Notes under the pieces: generated by a model
Told to the model about the DNA's origin: nothing
The model's input: the letters and a program-made list of their open reading frames with translations, nothing else
Databases searched by the model: none
Shown here: one piece after another, positions 12,241 to 26,160 of the stretch
Numbering within the stretch: the first letter of the stretch is position 1
Layout of the letters: each line of letters begins with the position of its first letter
From: Nymphaea colorata
Taxonomy: Eukaryota > Streptophyta > Magnoliopsida > Nymphaeales > Nymphaeaceae
Assembly: GCF_008831285.2 (NCBI RefSeq)
Contig: NC_045151.1
Span: 9,538,571 to 9,602,570 of the forward strand
Length of the DNA: 64,000 bases
Direction: 5' to 3'
Translations under genes and position numbers: made by a program

Positions 12241-12574
12241 TAAGGTACCTCGCTGATATACGTTGTATTGCTTTTTGTTCATTTTTACGCATTTCAGCCG
12301 GGAATTCTCCGCTTTCAATATACCTTTTGATGTCATGGTACCAAGGCGTATTCCCCCCTTGCATATGATGAACATGCGCCATCGTTTCAAAAGCAGGGTG
12401 TTCTAATCTTCCAATCTCAAAAGAATGGATTGTTTCATTGGTTCGAAAAGTAATGGTCGATCCTAAGCTCGCAAGGCCATCCGCAATAGGGTTACCTTCT
12501 CTCTTTACGTGAGCCAATTGTACTTCTTCGAATTGATAGATTAAGGAGGTAGCAATTTCTTGATATAGCACCAA
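12230..12574 (-). pseudogene. Gy1 second RNase H end plus integrase N-terminal stub
   Basis: The frame encodes the end of the archaeal-type RNase H domain (KREGNPIADGLASLGS, whose Asp is the last catalytic position) and then the start of integrase up to ISARYLI. There the integrase deletion begins. A single in-frame TAA between WVKDEKL-type sequence and the upstream NGEW separates it from the previous ORF, so it was once one continuous pol frame. Confidence 0.75.
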
Positions 12575-13417
12575 CTTTTCATCTTTGACTTACCATTCTC
12601 CATTCACTTGGTTTATAATAAGCTGAGAGTCGCCGAAGACATGCACTCTTTTCACTTGAAAACTCAATAAAGAACGAAGTCCTTGTATGAGGGCTTCATA
12701 TTCAGCCATGTTATGGGTACATGGAAAATCAAGTTTCAAAGAGTACATGATCATTTCGCTTTCTGGAGTGATGAGTAAGATGCCTATGCCTGCTCCCATC
12801 ACATTTTTGGACCCATCAAAGTACATCTTCCATGTCGGAACCGTTTCCAATCTTAGTACATGTTCATTTGGAAACTCATCATTTGTTCTGATTTCTTCGT
12901 ACTGAGGGAAGTCTGCTAACTGATCTGCAATTGCTTGTCTTTTGATTGACTTTTGAGACATATATTCAAGATCATATTGCATCAACAGAACTTGCCATTT
13001 GGCAATACGCCCATTAAGGAATGGTTGTTCCAAGATGTACTTGAGAGGATTTAGTTTGGAGAGTATCTTGACCTCACAAGCTAATAAATAATGTCTCAAC
13101 TTCTGACACATCCAAACCAATGCCAGACAAGTTTTCTCTATTGGACAATACTTCTTTTCATATTCAACAAAAGTCTTGCTAATGTAATAGATTGCATGTT
13201 CGATGCGACTTCCTTCCTCATATTGTGCCAAAAAGCTGCCACATGCTGACTCATTCACTGTGATGTAAAGCAGAAATGGTCTACCCAACGTTGGTGGTTT
13301 TAGAATTGGTGGATTTAGAAGGTATTTCTTGACCCTTTCGAATGACTGTTGGCATTCAAAACCCCATTCAAACTTGACATCTTTCCTCAACAGCTGGTTG
13401 AATGGCTCGCATCTCAT
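12575..13417 (-). pseudogene. Gy1 RNase H and second (aRNH) RNase H
   Basis: The first half is a Ty3-type RNase H (LLYITVNESACGSFLAQYEE, YYISKTFVEYEKKYCPIEK). The Asp expected near the start of its catalytic motif is not evident, so this domain may already be inactive. The second half is an extra RNase H with YFDGSKNVMGAGIG, MAEYEALIQGL and VFGDSQLIINQ. The dual arrangement is typical of the Tat lineage. A TGA separates this part from RT near 13452 in the same frame. Confidence 0.8.
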
Positions 13418-13453
13418 GGCCAGATTGGAAATGAATCGTCTGATGGATTGGAT

Positions 13454-14206
13454 TCATCCTTGCAAGCTTCGCAACTCCTTGATATTGGTAGGTGGTGGCA
13501 TATCGATTATTGCCTTAGCTTTGGTAAGATCCATTTCAATTCCCTTCTTACTGACCATGAAACGCAACAGCTTGCCTGACTCAACCCTAAACACACATTT
13601 TTGAGGATTCAGCCGAAGCTTGTACTGTAAAAGCCTCTCGAATACTTGGGCAAGAGTTTCAATGTGATCTTCTCTTGTCTTGGATTTAATCAATATGTCA
13701 TCGATATATGCATCCATGATTTTATATATCTGGTTATGGAAGATGGCAGTCATGGCTCTTTGATAGGTTGCTCCAGCATTCTTCAACCCAAATGGCATTA
13801 CTGTGTAACAAAAAGTTCCCCAGGGTATAGTAAAAGCGGTCTTAGGCTGATCTTTGACTGCTAATTTGATCTGGTTATATCTCGAATATCCATCTATGAA
13901 AGAAAACATTGCATGGCCTGCAGTACTGTCTACCAATAGATCAATGTTTGGAAGAGGATAATCATCCTTCGGTGTGGCTTTATTCAAGTCTCGAAAGTCA
14001 ATGCACAACCTGACTTTACCATTTTCCTTAGGGACCACCACGATGTTCACCAACCATTCGGGGTAATCAATAGCACGAATGAATTTTGCCTTTAGCAAGT
14101 CCTCTAGTCCTTCTTTTACAGGGCCTTCTAGTCGAGGGTCAAGGTTGCGCAATTTTTGCTTAATCGACTTGCAGTTATGATTTAAGGGCAAACGATGTTC
14201 GACCAA
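13454..14206 (-). pseudogene. Gy1 reverse transcriptase
   Basis: A clear gypsy RT core: KVRLCIDFRDLNKATPKDDY, FSFIDGYSRYNQI, GTFCYTVMPFGLKNAGATY and the active-site box AYIDDILIKSK. All three catalytic aspartates are readable. The 5' end is cut off by a one-base frameshift near 14206-14215, since the frame before it reads EAFAWTYEDMP and after it NLDPQLVEH. The 3' end stops at a TGA just after ELRSLQG. The domain itself is well kept although the polyprotein is dead. Confidence 0.9.
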
Positions 14207-14890
14207 CTGGGGGTCTAAGTTGGCATATCTTCATAAGTCCAAGCAAAAGCTTCTTGGTTACTTATAAGAAAGTCCACCAATCTTTTCTTCTCATCCACTG
14301 ACAAACTGGTGCCAATTTGAAGAATTTTAGGATCTTCACTGGTTCCAATATTAATTTCTTCAATTGGATCATTAACCAAGGATGAGGAATGTTCTTATTT
14401 TTGAATCTGAGTCAATTCATGTAATTCTGACTCGGGTATTGCCATAGGTTCCATTTTACCGACTGCTTGTTCGATAAATGCTTTCTGGGGGACTTCCGAG
14501 GAAAAAGAATAAACTGAGACATATTGAGTTCCGACATCCTGTAAAGAGGATAAAGGAAAGAGTTGGACGAAATTAAAATTGACAACAAAAGATTACTTGC
14601 ATTTGCATATATATATATAAAAAAGAAAAGGTTCTTAGTTCATAGAATGTGTCATCTCATGAGACCAAACAAAAAGATGTTTAAAATTATAAAATTCATG
14701 GGAGGATTTTGAAACAAAAGTGAATACTGTTAGCCCCCAAGATCTTCTTCAAATTCCTTCATGATATCCCAGTCCTCTCATGTTCATCTGAAAAGAGATA
14801 CCAATCGGTTGCAAGATGCCGTCTTCATTTTTCCTGAGGCCAGTGAATGGTAGCCACATTTCAGAAGCAACTGAAAACCCTTAGGATTTT
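14207..14890 (-). other. Gy1 protease-RT linker, decayed
   Basis: Between protease and RT the minus strand carries only broken frames, including EAFAWTYEDMP next to RT. No intact domain is seen. Linkers of this kind are usual in Tat-lineage pol. Confidence 0.6.
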
Positions 14891-15757
14891 TCATGAAATG
14901 AACATACAATGGGTGTTTGAAAACCCTTGGTAACTTGCACGATTGCTTGAAATAGCATAAGCATTCCCGGATGGTTCTCCTATTTCCATGTTCTGCATCC
15001 ATTCTTCCAAAGGTTTGTCCTTTGTTGTTCTTATGCTCGGTACATCCACCAGATCAATTGGCCTAGGGAGCATGGGTTGCATCAACCTCTCGACCGGATC
15101 CTTAGTACGGACAGTGATGACTGATGGACCAAAACTCCATTTCAAGCATTGATGAAGAGTGGATGAGATCCCTCGTACTTGATGGATCCAAGGTCGTCCC
15201 AAAAGCAAGTTGTATGATGATGGTACATCTACCACGTGAAATACAATGCAATGGCTAGTATTTTCAATGACCACATTCATGTCGAGGGTACCTTTGCTAT
15301 TCATGTCTCGGCCATCGTATCCATAGATCTTGGTATTAGCGAAACGATATTTGTCTTCACGAAATCTCAAAGCTTTGGCCGTGAGATCGGGGCAAATATT
15401 TAAGCCACTTCCTCCGTCAATCAATACATGTGGCACAGTCATTCCATTGACTTGGACGACGATGTAAAGAGCATCTTCATGAAAATATCCCCATTTTGAG
15501 AGGTCCTTCTCTGAAAAGGTAATTGACTGGTCCTTAGAGGGTCGAATCCAATCTCCTTCAACTATACGTTCTTCCAAGGGGAGGACCTTACCCCAGTAGC
15601 TTGAATCTTTATCCAAAGAGTCATTTGATGATTCATCATCATCGCTTTGTAAGATAAAAGTCTTTGGGATTATTGAAAGTTTTTCGGATGAACCTTCTAT
15701 CTTTCCGTTCATCAGAGCAATAAAATCCAAAGGTTTTCCACCTTGATCTGTCACCAT
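14891..15757 (-). pseudogene. Gy1 aspartic protease region
   Basis: The frame holds VPHVLIDGGSGLNICPDL, the D-[GS]-G-type active site of a retroviral-like aspartic protease, followed by YNLLLGRPWIHQ, which matches the usual LLGRPW block after the protease. Upstream sequence is acidic and low in complexity. A TGA at about 15788 breaks the frame from gag. This part would cut gag-pol into mature proteins. Confidence 0.8.
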
Positions 15758-15787
15758 GACTTTATGTGAACTACTTCCACCACAAGG

Positions 15788-17530
15788 TCAGATGTGCTCC
15801 TGCGGATGATATGGAAGTGGAGTGCCTGTGGTGATCATGGCCACTGCCGCCTTTCCATGGTCAGGAAATGGATTCCTCAACACCTCATGGACGCTATCAT
15901 TACCAATCTTGAGATCCTTGTTGATGAACTCTTGAATAATATTTTTGATGACAAAACAATCCTCAGTGTCATGACCAGGGGTACGATGAAACTTGCACAG
16001 TTTTTCTTTATTTCCTCCCATCATTTTCGGAGGCTTTGATACTTTTGGCAAGACTATAGTTCCTTTGGCGAGAAGGTATTCCAAGATCTTCTCCTGAGAC
16101 TGGCTCAGAGGAATGAATTTCAGGTCGTAGCTCCAACCTGGGTGTTTGTTTTTCCTTTCATCGTCGCCTTTGATAAACTCCGTGTTCTTCTTGAAACTGA
16201 CTTCCTTGTCATGGTTGTAGTTATTGCCATGGTCCTTTCTAATGCCAGCATTGGCTATGAAGTGTGCAAGCAGCTGTGTCCTTCCTCCTTTCTTCCCATC
16301 TTCTTTGTACTTAGGAGCAATAATTGCATCAAAATCTCCTTCCTCAATCCCTTCTTCTATCGAGTTTGCTTGTTCAATCAACTCAGCAAAGGTTTTGATT
16401 GGGGTGTTGTGGATGAGACTTTTCAAGGGTTGGGCAAGATTTTTCCTAATGAGTGACGAGGCTTGTGTCTCAGAAATGGGCTTCTTCATCTTATTGCATT
16501 GAATTCTCCATTTTTGGATGAATTCCCGAACCTTTTCTCCCTATTTCTGATGAAGACTGCAAATGGTACTGAGGGTTGGAGCCATGGGAGCATTTTGTTC
16601 AAATCTTTCAACAAACATGTTAATCAACTTGTCAAACTCCTTCAGCTCGATTGGATTGACATTTTCTTTGTACCATTGTGCGGCAATGCCTTCAAGACTT
16701 CTTGAAAAATATCGGAACAAAGCTCTGTTATTTGTCCAAATTTTGTAGCAATCATTGAAAAGGGTTGAAAGATGAACATGTGGGCAAGTGGTTCCATCAT
16801 ATCTGATGAATTCTCTGGGCAGGCCTTTCACGTCTTCGTCCCCTTCAATGCCAAGGTAGTAGTCCTCACATGAATATAAACGTTTCCCCTTCCCCCTAAG
16901 CTCAAGATTGTTCATTCTTTTTTCCATTTCATAGAATCTGCGCTTAGTCGAACTTTCATCATCACTTGATTCGACCAATTCTGGCTTGGTCTTTTTCTTC
17001 TTGCCCTTTATCTCCTTTACTTTTTCTTCAAAACTCTCACTGTTTGAGCTACTACTAGGGATGTATTTCTTGGTCTTTTTGCCTTTCTTGGTAGACTTTC
17101 TCTTTTTTTTGGGCTTCTCTTCCGAACTTTCAGTGGTGATAGGACTAGGTGAGCTGCTTTCTATCATAATTTGTTTTCCCTTTTCGCTTTTCTTTGTTGT
17201 CTTTTTCTTTTTGAGAGGAAGCAGTTCGGGTTTTTCTTCCTTACTAATTGCCGAATCCGAACTCAAATAATCTTCATCCTGATCTGCAGGAGAGGACTTG
17301 TTCTTCTTCTTCTTTCTTTTATGCATGGCAGCCTTTTCATTCTCTGGCTCTGGAGTAACCATCAAGGCATTTTGCTCTTCTTGCTCTTTCATGAATCACT
17401 CTATGAACAAACGGAACATACGGTAAGCTTCTGGCTCAATTGCTGGTAGGCCAAGTGTTTCTGGCCGGATTTCAGAAGATGAAGCCTCGTTCTGAGGAGC
17501 TTGCTTAGCTTGCAATTTAGTTTCCACCAT
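15788..17530 (-). pseudogene. Gy1 gag
   Basis: A start at 17530 (MVETKLQAKQ) gives a frame interrupted by single in-frame stops at about 17393-17395 (TGA) and 16541-16543 (TAG). Visible parts are a lysine/serine-rich low-complexity stretch (16900-17390), the capsid-like block with AAQWYKENVNP and FVERFEQNAP, then EFIQKWRIQCN and a zinc-knuckle-like CKFHRTPGHDTEDC. Gag packages element RNA in virus-like particles. The two stops look like ordinary point mutations in a once continuous frame. Confidence 0.8.
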
Positions 17531-17701
17531 CTTGTTGGCTTTCAAGTACTCACCTCTATGACACAAGAAAATAGAGTTATTGGATAGAAATAATGACAAA
17601 ATGAAGGTTCATATTGCGTTACAAGTTTTAAAAGTTACATCCAAAGATACTAATAAAGATGACAACGATAGAAGGATTACAAAGTTGACAACATAAAATT
17701 T
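17531..17701 (-). other. Spacer between the extra ORF and gag of Gy1
   Basis: AT-rich, with stops in all frames. It separates the extra upstream ORF from the gag start at 17530. Confidence 0.5.
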
Positions 17702-18510
17702 TTAGGGAATGATGGATGGTGGTCGCTTGGCATCCCACCACTCAGCATATTCCTTCTTCACCACTGGGCCTATGAACCAAGTGTATAATATCTGTGTCTT
17801 CCATTCTTGTCGAGCTACTACAAACAATGCCGTCCATTGAGGAGAACTAAGGTCGGATTCGGGAATAGCTCCAATTGGTGCATGCACAGAGACCATCTTC
17901 TGCCTTTGAGAGAACTGTCTCATACATCTATCAGCACAATAATCAACTATGAAGTAAGGGCCCAAGAGTGTGGTACGCCCATGATGATGGTGAGTGTATC
18001 GGGGTACGTTTTGCCGACGACCACAATAGTCCCAAATGATCTCTCCTTCATTCAATTGCTCGATCAAACGACGGTATTGCTCCAAGGTTGTCAATGATCC
18101 ATCAGTGTTTCTGAATAGACTGGCTTGGGGTCCCGCATGCTTGAGGAACCACAATTGCAAAACATATGTGCATCCTTCTATGAAGTCAGTATCTCCAATG
18201 GTAAAGCGGGTGAGTCCTCGGTAAAGGAAGATTAAGGCTATCATTGCTACTGACAAGTGTCAGATCCCTCTATGCCCCCATACCCAGAAAAGTTGGGCAA
18301 TACGGACATCTAAAAGGTCACTTCCATCGGTAAAAATGGTCACTCCTACTGTGCAGAGCATCATACAATGTTTAATTCTCCCTATGGCTTTTTGAGGTAG
18401 GGTAGAAGGTTCAACATAGGTTCTAAATTCTTCATAAAAAATTTTCATGTTGATGCTTTGATTTTCATGGTTTTCTACTAAAGGCCAAGTTTTTCCTCCA
18501 GTAAAGTGAC
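17702..18510 (-). pseudogene. Extra ORF upstream of gag (DUF7745-like), interrupted
   Basis: The minus-strand frame contains MKIFYEEFRTYVEPSTL, an in-frame TGA at 18260-18262, then IALIFLYRGLTRF, CTYVLQLWFLKHAG, LNEGEIIWDYC and TLLGPYFIVDYCADRCMRQF. The layout of helical blocks with a WxLxH-like segment and a late LLGP block resembles the plant domain found as an additional ORF in Tat-lineage gypsy elements (DUF7745, related to plant mobile domains). Its job is not known. The 5' end is cut by the Co1 insertion. Removing that element joins the frame to NDLIGH read from 23772-23795, with a stop or intron boundary just beyond. The family call is moderate; the coding character is clear. Confidence 0.6.
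18506..18510. repeat. Target-site duplication of Co1 (left)
   Basis: GTGAC, matching 23772-23776 on the other side of Co1. Five-base duplications are standard for copia integrase. Confidence 0.95.
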
Positions 18511-18788
18511 TGTAGAAACAAGCAACGCAAGAAGATAATGGAGAAGAAACACACGATATACGTGGAAAACCTTAATAAGAGGTGAAAATCCATGGAGAAG
18601 CTCTAACCTAGGGGCAAGACCGCAACCCAAGGAGAGAGAATGTTATTTTTCACTTAATCAACAATTACACAATAAGTGAGATAATATAAGAGGGAGACCC
18701 GCCTAGGGTACCGAGCCACCCTCGGTACCCACGCCCATGGGACCGTGTCCATATCCAGACCCAGTTCCCTATACAAGATATTCTAACA
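18511..18788 (-). repeat. Co1 3' LTR
   Basis: 278 bp, from TGTAGAAACAAGC to ATATTCTAACA on the plus strand. The last six bases next to the internal region also encode the final Cys and stop codon of the polyprotein (18783-18788). Confidence 0.95.
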
Positions 18789-21700
18789 CTCCCCCTCAAG
18801 CTTGGCATACATGTCAAACATGCCAAGCTTGCTCACATTTTTCTCGAATTGAGATGTACATAAGGCTTTGGTCAAAACATCGACAATTTGATCTTCAGAT
18901 TTCATGTACGGCAGGATCAACTCCTTGGAATCTATACGTTCCCGTATGAAATGGCGATCAATCTCCACATGTTTAGTTCTGTCATGAAGGACGGGATTGT
19001 TTGCAAGGTTAATCGCAGACTTGTTGTCACAGTACATCTTCATCTTTTCTTCCGTTTCAACTCCAATATCCGCTAGGAGAATCTTTAACCATAGCATTTC
19101 TGTAACTCCCATAGCCACAGCCATGTATTCAGCCTCAGCACTGGATCTAGAGCAAACTTCTTGCCTTTTACTTCTCCATACAGGTTACCCCCCAGAAAGA
19201 TGCAGTACCCTGTGGTAGACCTCCTAGTATCAGTGCACCCTGCCCAATCTGCGTCAGAGTATCCTTCAATATTAAGTTGGTCTTGCTGAGTATAGAGTAA
19301 TCCTTTCCCTGGGTCATTCTTTAGGTACCCCAACACTCTTTCTTCACTCTTCCAGTGACAATCAGTAGGAGCATGCATAAACTGACTCAACACATTCACA
19401 ACATACGTAATATCAGGGCGAGTAAGAGTAAGATAGATGAGCTTACCAACCAGCCTCTGATACCTCCCTTTTCCTTCCTCATCAAGGATGTTGCCAGTTT
19501 TGATGTTTATCTTTGTACCAGACTCCATTGGAGTTAGAAATGGCCTACATCCAAGTTTGCCTGTCTCCTTTAAAAGAATAAGAGTGTATTTCCTTTGGCT
19601 CATAACAAGCCCTGTCTCTGACCGAGCAATCTCGATTCCCAGAAAGTACCTTAGTTTACCCAAATCTTTAAGATCAAATTCGGCAGCTAACCTTTCCTTC
19701 ATCTTCCTTTTTTCTTCTTCATCGTCACCTGTGACTATCATATCATCAACATACAAAAGAAGAAGACTCACCAGGCCATTTCTCTGCTTAATGAATAAGG
19801 TGTGATCACCATTTCCCTGTTTGTATCCATTAGTCTTCATCACTATCCTCAGCCTTTCAAACCATGCTCTAGGACACTGCTTTAACCCATACAAGGCTTT
19901 CTTGAGATGACAACATTTTCCGCTTTGAACATATCCAGGAAGCATGCTCATGTAGACCTCTTCTTGTAGATAGCCGTTCAAGAAGGCATTCTTGACATCA
20001 AGCTGATCCATGCTCCACTTCTTTTGCACGGCAAGTGCTAAGATGACCCTCACAGTTTTCAGTTTAGCAACAGGGGCAAAGGTTTCAAGGTAATCAATAC
20101 CATATTTTTGGCTGAACCCCTTTGCAACAAGACGAGCCTTATTCCTCTCCACGGTGTCATCCGGTTTGTATTTCACATTGAACACCCACTTGGAACCAAC
20201 TAAATGAGTCCCCTTGGGAATATCAACTACTTCCCAAGTATCATTCTTCGCCAAGGCCTCCATCTCCTCTGTCATGGAATGTAGCCATTTAGGATCCTCT
20301 CTAGCATCTTCCACACACCTGGGAATCACAGACTTAGACAAGGATATAATAAAGCATTTGTAATCCTTACTAAGTTTCGCATAAAAGACAAATCTCTGAA
20401 TAGGATGAGAAGTACATGACCTGGTGCCCTTGCGCAAGGCTATAGGAAGCTCTTCATCGATTTGACTTGGGTCATTCGGGGAACTCATAGGATTGTGATT
20501 GGTTATATCAACATTCTCAACCACATCTGTCTTCTTCCTGGTGTACACCTGGCCAAACAAGTGATCACGAGCTGTGGACTGATTGACAACAAGGCCCCCC
20601 TCCGTGTGACTGTCTCTACCATCTCTGACTGTGTCTGCCACACTGTGACTAACCTTGTAATCCAAGAAGTCCATAAACTGAATCAATTGATTTGAGGAAT
20701 ACTCTTCACTACTGTTCCCTAGACACTCCCCCTGAAGAGGATTCACAGGAAAGTACGCCTCATACTCATGAAAAGTAACATCCCGGGAGACATAGACTTT
20801 AGAAGTTGTAGGATCAACACATTTGTATCCCTTCTGAGTGGAGGAATACCCCAGGAAAACAGCCTTGATAGACCGAGGGTCAAGTTTCTTGAGGGTGGGA
20901 CTATGGTCATGAACAAAACAGACACACTCGAACACCCGAGGAGTAAGAGGCCAGGGATTCTGAGTGGGCCACAACATAGAATATGGGGAATGACCCTGCA
21001 ACACACGGGTAGGCATATGATTAATAAGGTGGGAACTAGTGAGAAGTGCATCACCCCAGTAGCGCTTAGGAAGCTGCCGATGGAACATAATAGCCCGAGT
21101 GACATCTAATAAATGGCGATTCTTACGTTCAGCCATGCCATTTTGGGGAGGTGTGTAACTACAGGACGTTTCATGAACAATACCCTTACTCTTCAAGAAA
21201 TCATCTAGAGGTTGAGAGACATACTCTCTAGCATTATCAGTGCGGAAAGCCTGAACAGAGGTCTGAAACTGAGTCTCAACAAAAGCCACAAAATTTTTGA
21301 CAATGACCGAGACGTCACTACGTTCTTTCAACAGGTACACGAATGTACAACGGGAGTAGTCATCAATAAGAGTCATAAAATAATGAAAACCACGACACGT
21401 GGGTACTCCCGAAGGACCCCAAACATCAGAATGAACTAAAGCAAATGGACGGGTGGTTTTATTAAAAGAAATATGGTACGAAGCCCTGACATGCTTAGCC
21501 AACTGACACACTTCACATGTGAAGGAGTCAATGGAAACAAACGTAAAAAGTCTAGGAAACAACTTCTTGATCAACTGGAATGGGAGATGTCCAAGACGCT
21601 CGTGCCATCGCATAATGATAGACCTGTCTTCCACACCTGACAACTGTCCACTAGTGGCTGAAATCAATGCAGACGCAACTTGCACGGGCAGTCTGTAGAG

Positions 21701-23089
21701 CCCATCAATAACCGAACCAATCCCAATCTTCTTCCCCGTCACCAAGTCTTGTAGAAAACAATGGTCAGCCGAGAAAATCAGATTACAATTTAGTTCTTTG
21801 GTAATACTGCTGACAGATAACAAGTTCACAGGAATATTGGGAACATGAAGAGCATTATGCAGACAATATTTATTTAACAAGGACAAACTCCCTTTTCCAG
21901 CCACAGAGATAGAAGACCCATCAGCCATAGACACGTGTTGCTGCCCTGAAGACAATTTGTATTCTTGAAACAACTTAGGATCCCCTGTCATATGATGTGT
22001 AGCCCCACTGTCAACAATCCAATCACCATGGGAGGGATTACCTTGATCACTTGTGGCCACAAGAGCTTGAGCTAACTTAGCTCCCTCGGTCGTGGAAGTT
22101 TCCTCTTGTGTAGTAGAAAGTCGGCTGATATAAGCTTGCAACTCCTTGATTTGCTCAGAGGAAAGCTTTGATTTTTCAACATGTGACGAATTACCCTGAC
22201 TAGAGTCAGGCACAGACGACCCTCGCCGACTAGAAGGAGGACGACCACGAACAAGTCTCTTCTCAGGATGAATATCCCAACAGAAATCCACAGAATGCCC
22301 CAACTTGTTACAATGACTACAACGCCGAACAGGACGTTGTCCAGTCCCAGAGGCACGGCTAACAAACGCTGAGGGAGAACTCCCCTGGCTGGAGTCAATA
22401 TGCATGACTTGGCGACGTTGTTCCTCAGATTCTACCCGGGCATACACCTCCTCAAACCCAGGAATCTCGTCACAGTTTAGAATTTGGCTCCTAATGGATT
22501 CAAATTCATCACGTAATCCTCCAAGGAAAATGAAGGTCCGGTCCATCCATTCTTTTTCCCAGTACAGGGCATGATCAGAACCACAATGCCAGCCATCATT
22601 CACATGATAGTCCAGTTCCTCCCATTTAGTCTTCAGGGCTGCAAAGAAGGATGCCACAGACAAGTCACCCTGTTTAAGGGAGTAGATGCCACGTTTGATT
22701 TGGTACGTGCGCAAGACTCTCTTCTTACGGCCATACATCCTTGCAAGCACAGTCCACATGTCATATGCAGTCGACTTACGCAAGATCAGGGGCTGAATAT
22801 CAGCGAAAACAGAACTAATGATCCATACTTTAACTTGGCTATCTTTCAACGCCCAAGTCGCCCATTGTGGATCCGTTTTAAAAGGTGCAGGTTTCTCCCC
22901 AGTGATATAGGGAAGACGACCGCGACTGGTAATCCCTATTTCAATTGCAGCAGACCAAGAGAGATAGTTGCCTTTGTTCAGCTTAATGGAGGTGACTTGA
23001 ACAGGCAAGTTCTCGCTCTTGGTATGACTGCCCGAGTCAAAGGCAGCATCGATCTTGCAAGTCATCTCTTCTGCCATCACAATCCCCAT
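18783..23089 (-). pseudogene. Co1 gag-pol polyprotein, one frameshift
   Basis: The frame from ATG 23089 runs 1334 residues to about 19085. Domains in order are copia gag (NKGNYLSWSAAIEIG), zinc knuckle CSHCNKLGHSVDFC, protease DWIVDSGATHHM, the pre-integrase H/C motif (HERLGH...CEVCQLAKH), integrase with HSDVWGPS, FRTDNAREY and NGMAERKNRH, RT with YVDDMIVTG, and the start of RNase H (SDADWAGCTDTRRST). At about 19178-19184 four bases are missing relative to Co3, so the frame leaves RNase H after LGGNL. The correct frame resumes in 18783-19124 with YCDNKSAINLANNP and ends KLEGEC. All other catalytic residues are intact. Confidence 0.92.
18789..18799 (-). other. Co1 polypurine tract
   Basis: The minus strand reads TGAGGGGGAG just before the 3' LTR. 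The same tract occurs in Co2, Co3 and Co4. Confidence 0.85.
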
Positions 23090-23480
23090 AGGAAGGCAAT
23101 ATCCAACACCAGGACACGCGGCACCAGCCCAAGAGAAAACAAGACAAGCGGCGGCGAGGGTGGAAGAACCACGGCGGAAGAGACTTAAGGCCTGACGGCG
23201 GCGGCAGAAGAAGCCATGACGGCGACGGCGAGAGAAACCCTGGCAGCGGCGGAAGAACAGCGGCGCCGCAGGTCACCAGCGGCGAAAACGCAGCGGCGGC
23301 GGTGGCAGAAACGTCAGCGGCGGTGGGCGAAAAACGTCAGCGGCGGTGGGCGAAAAACGTCAGCGGCAGCAGCGGCCGCGGAAACGTCAGCAGCGACGGG
23401 CGGCGGGAAAAACAAGGAACTCCAACGGCGGCGAAAAAAGGCGGAAACTCCATGATCACACCAAAGAATCCACATGCGCT
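23090..23480 (-). other. Co1 GC-rich untranslated leader
   Basis: The stretch between primer site and gag start is rich in GCGGCGGCGG-type triplets, far more GC-rich than the surroundings. A similar leader occurs in Co2, Co3 and Co4. The ORFs in it are low-complexity Arg/Ala runs and are not credited. It may hold packaging or translation signals; this is inference. Confidence 0.7.
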
Positions 23481-23493
23481 GGCTCTGATACCA
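23481..23493 (-). other. Co1 primer-binding site (tRNA-iMet)
   Basis: The minus strand reads TGGTATCAGAGCC directly after the LTR end. This complements the 3' end of plant initiator tRNA-Met, the standard copia primer. Confidence 0.95.
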
Positions 23494-23771
23494 TGTAGAA
23501 ACAAGCAACGCAAGAAGATAATGAAGAAGAAACACACGATATACGTGGAAAACCTCAGTAAGAGGTGAAAAACCACGGAGAAGCTCTAACCTAGGGGCAA
23601 GACCGCAACCCTGGGAGAGAGAATGTTATTTTTCACTTAATCAACAATTACACAATAAGTGAGATAATATAAGAGGGAGACCCACCTAGGGTACCGAGCC
23701 ACCCTCGGTACCCGCGCCCATGGGACCGGGTCCATATCCAGACCCAGTTCCCTATACAAGATATTCTAACA
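23494..23771 (-). repeat. Co1 5' LTR
   Basis: 278 bp, the same length as the partner at 18511-18788, with TG...CA ends. As the 5' LTR of a minus-strand element it would hold the promoter. Confidence 0.95.
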
Positions 23772-23776
23772 GTGAC
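23772..23776. repeat. Target-site duplication of Co1 (right)
   Basis: GTGAC, identical to 18506-18510. Confidence 0.95.
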
Positions 23777-25780
<2,004 letters not shown>

Positions 25781-26160
25781 TGGAGCCCTCCTACCATTCA
25801 AAGTTGTTAATAGATGCACCTTTTGATATTTTAGGCACCCAAACTTCTAATTTATCACCATAATTCTCAACCAACAAATTTTGCAAACTATAAAATACTC
25901 TGTATTGAGGAGGGGTCACAAGTGATGTTACATTGAAAGATCACATGAACTTTGACTGTTTACAAAATGTCCTTGACGGCTTCAACGTCTAGCAGCAGAG
26001 GTGAATGTCAGCATTCATGAGCTTTGATTTCATGTATTGTCACATCCTTTCCACTCAAATGCCCAAAAAAACTTCCCTCTTAACTAGAATAAAAAGATGG
26101 ACCATCTTGACCAGTCAAAAAATAACATATTTCTTCTCTTTTCCAACTCTAACTAGAAGG

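Larger units (their letters stand above)
18511..23771 (-). mobile_element. Co1: complete copia element nested in Gy1
   Basis: Two 278-bp LTRs with TG...CA ends, flanking GTGAC duplications, a tRNA-iMet primer site, a purine tract and a single long gag-pol frame. LTR to LTR I count 10 differences in 278 (about 96.4%). It lies inside the extra ORF of Gy1 in the same orientation, so it is younger than Gy1. It belongs to the same family as Co3 and Co4, judged from polyprotein wording. A frameshift in RNase H makes it non-autonomous in its present form. Confidence 0.95.

Noticed and set aside
23037-23576. Overlapping ORFs at the 5' end of Co1
   Set aside because: They are produced by the GC-rich leader and LTR; none has a domain or is kept in Co3 or Co4.
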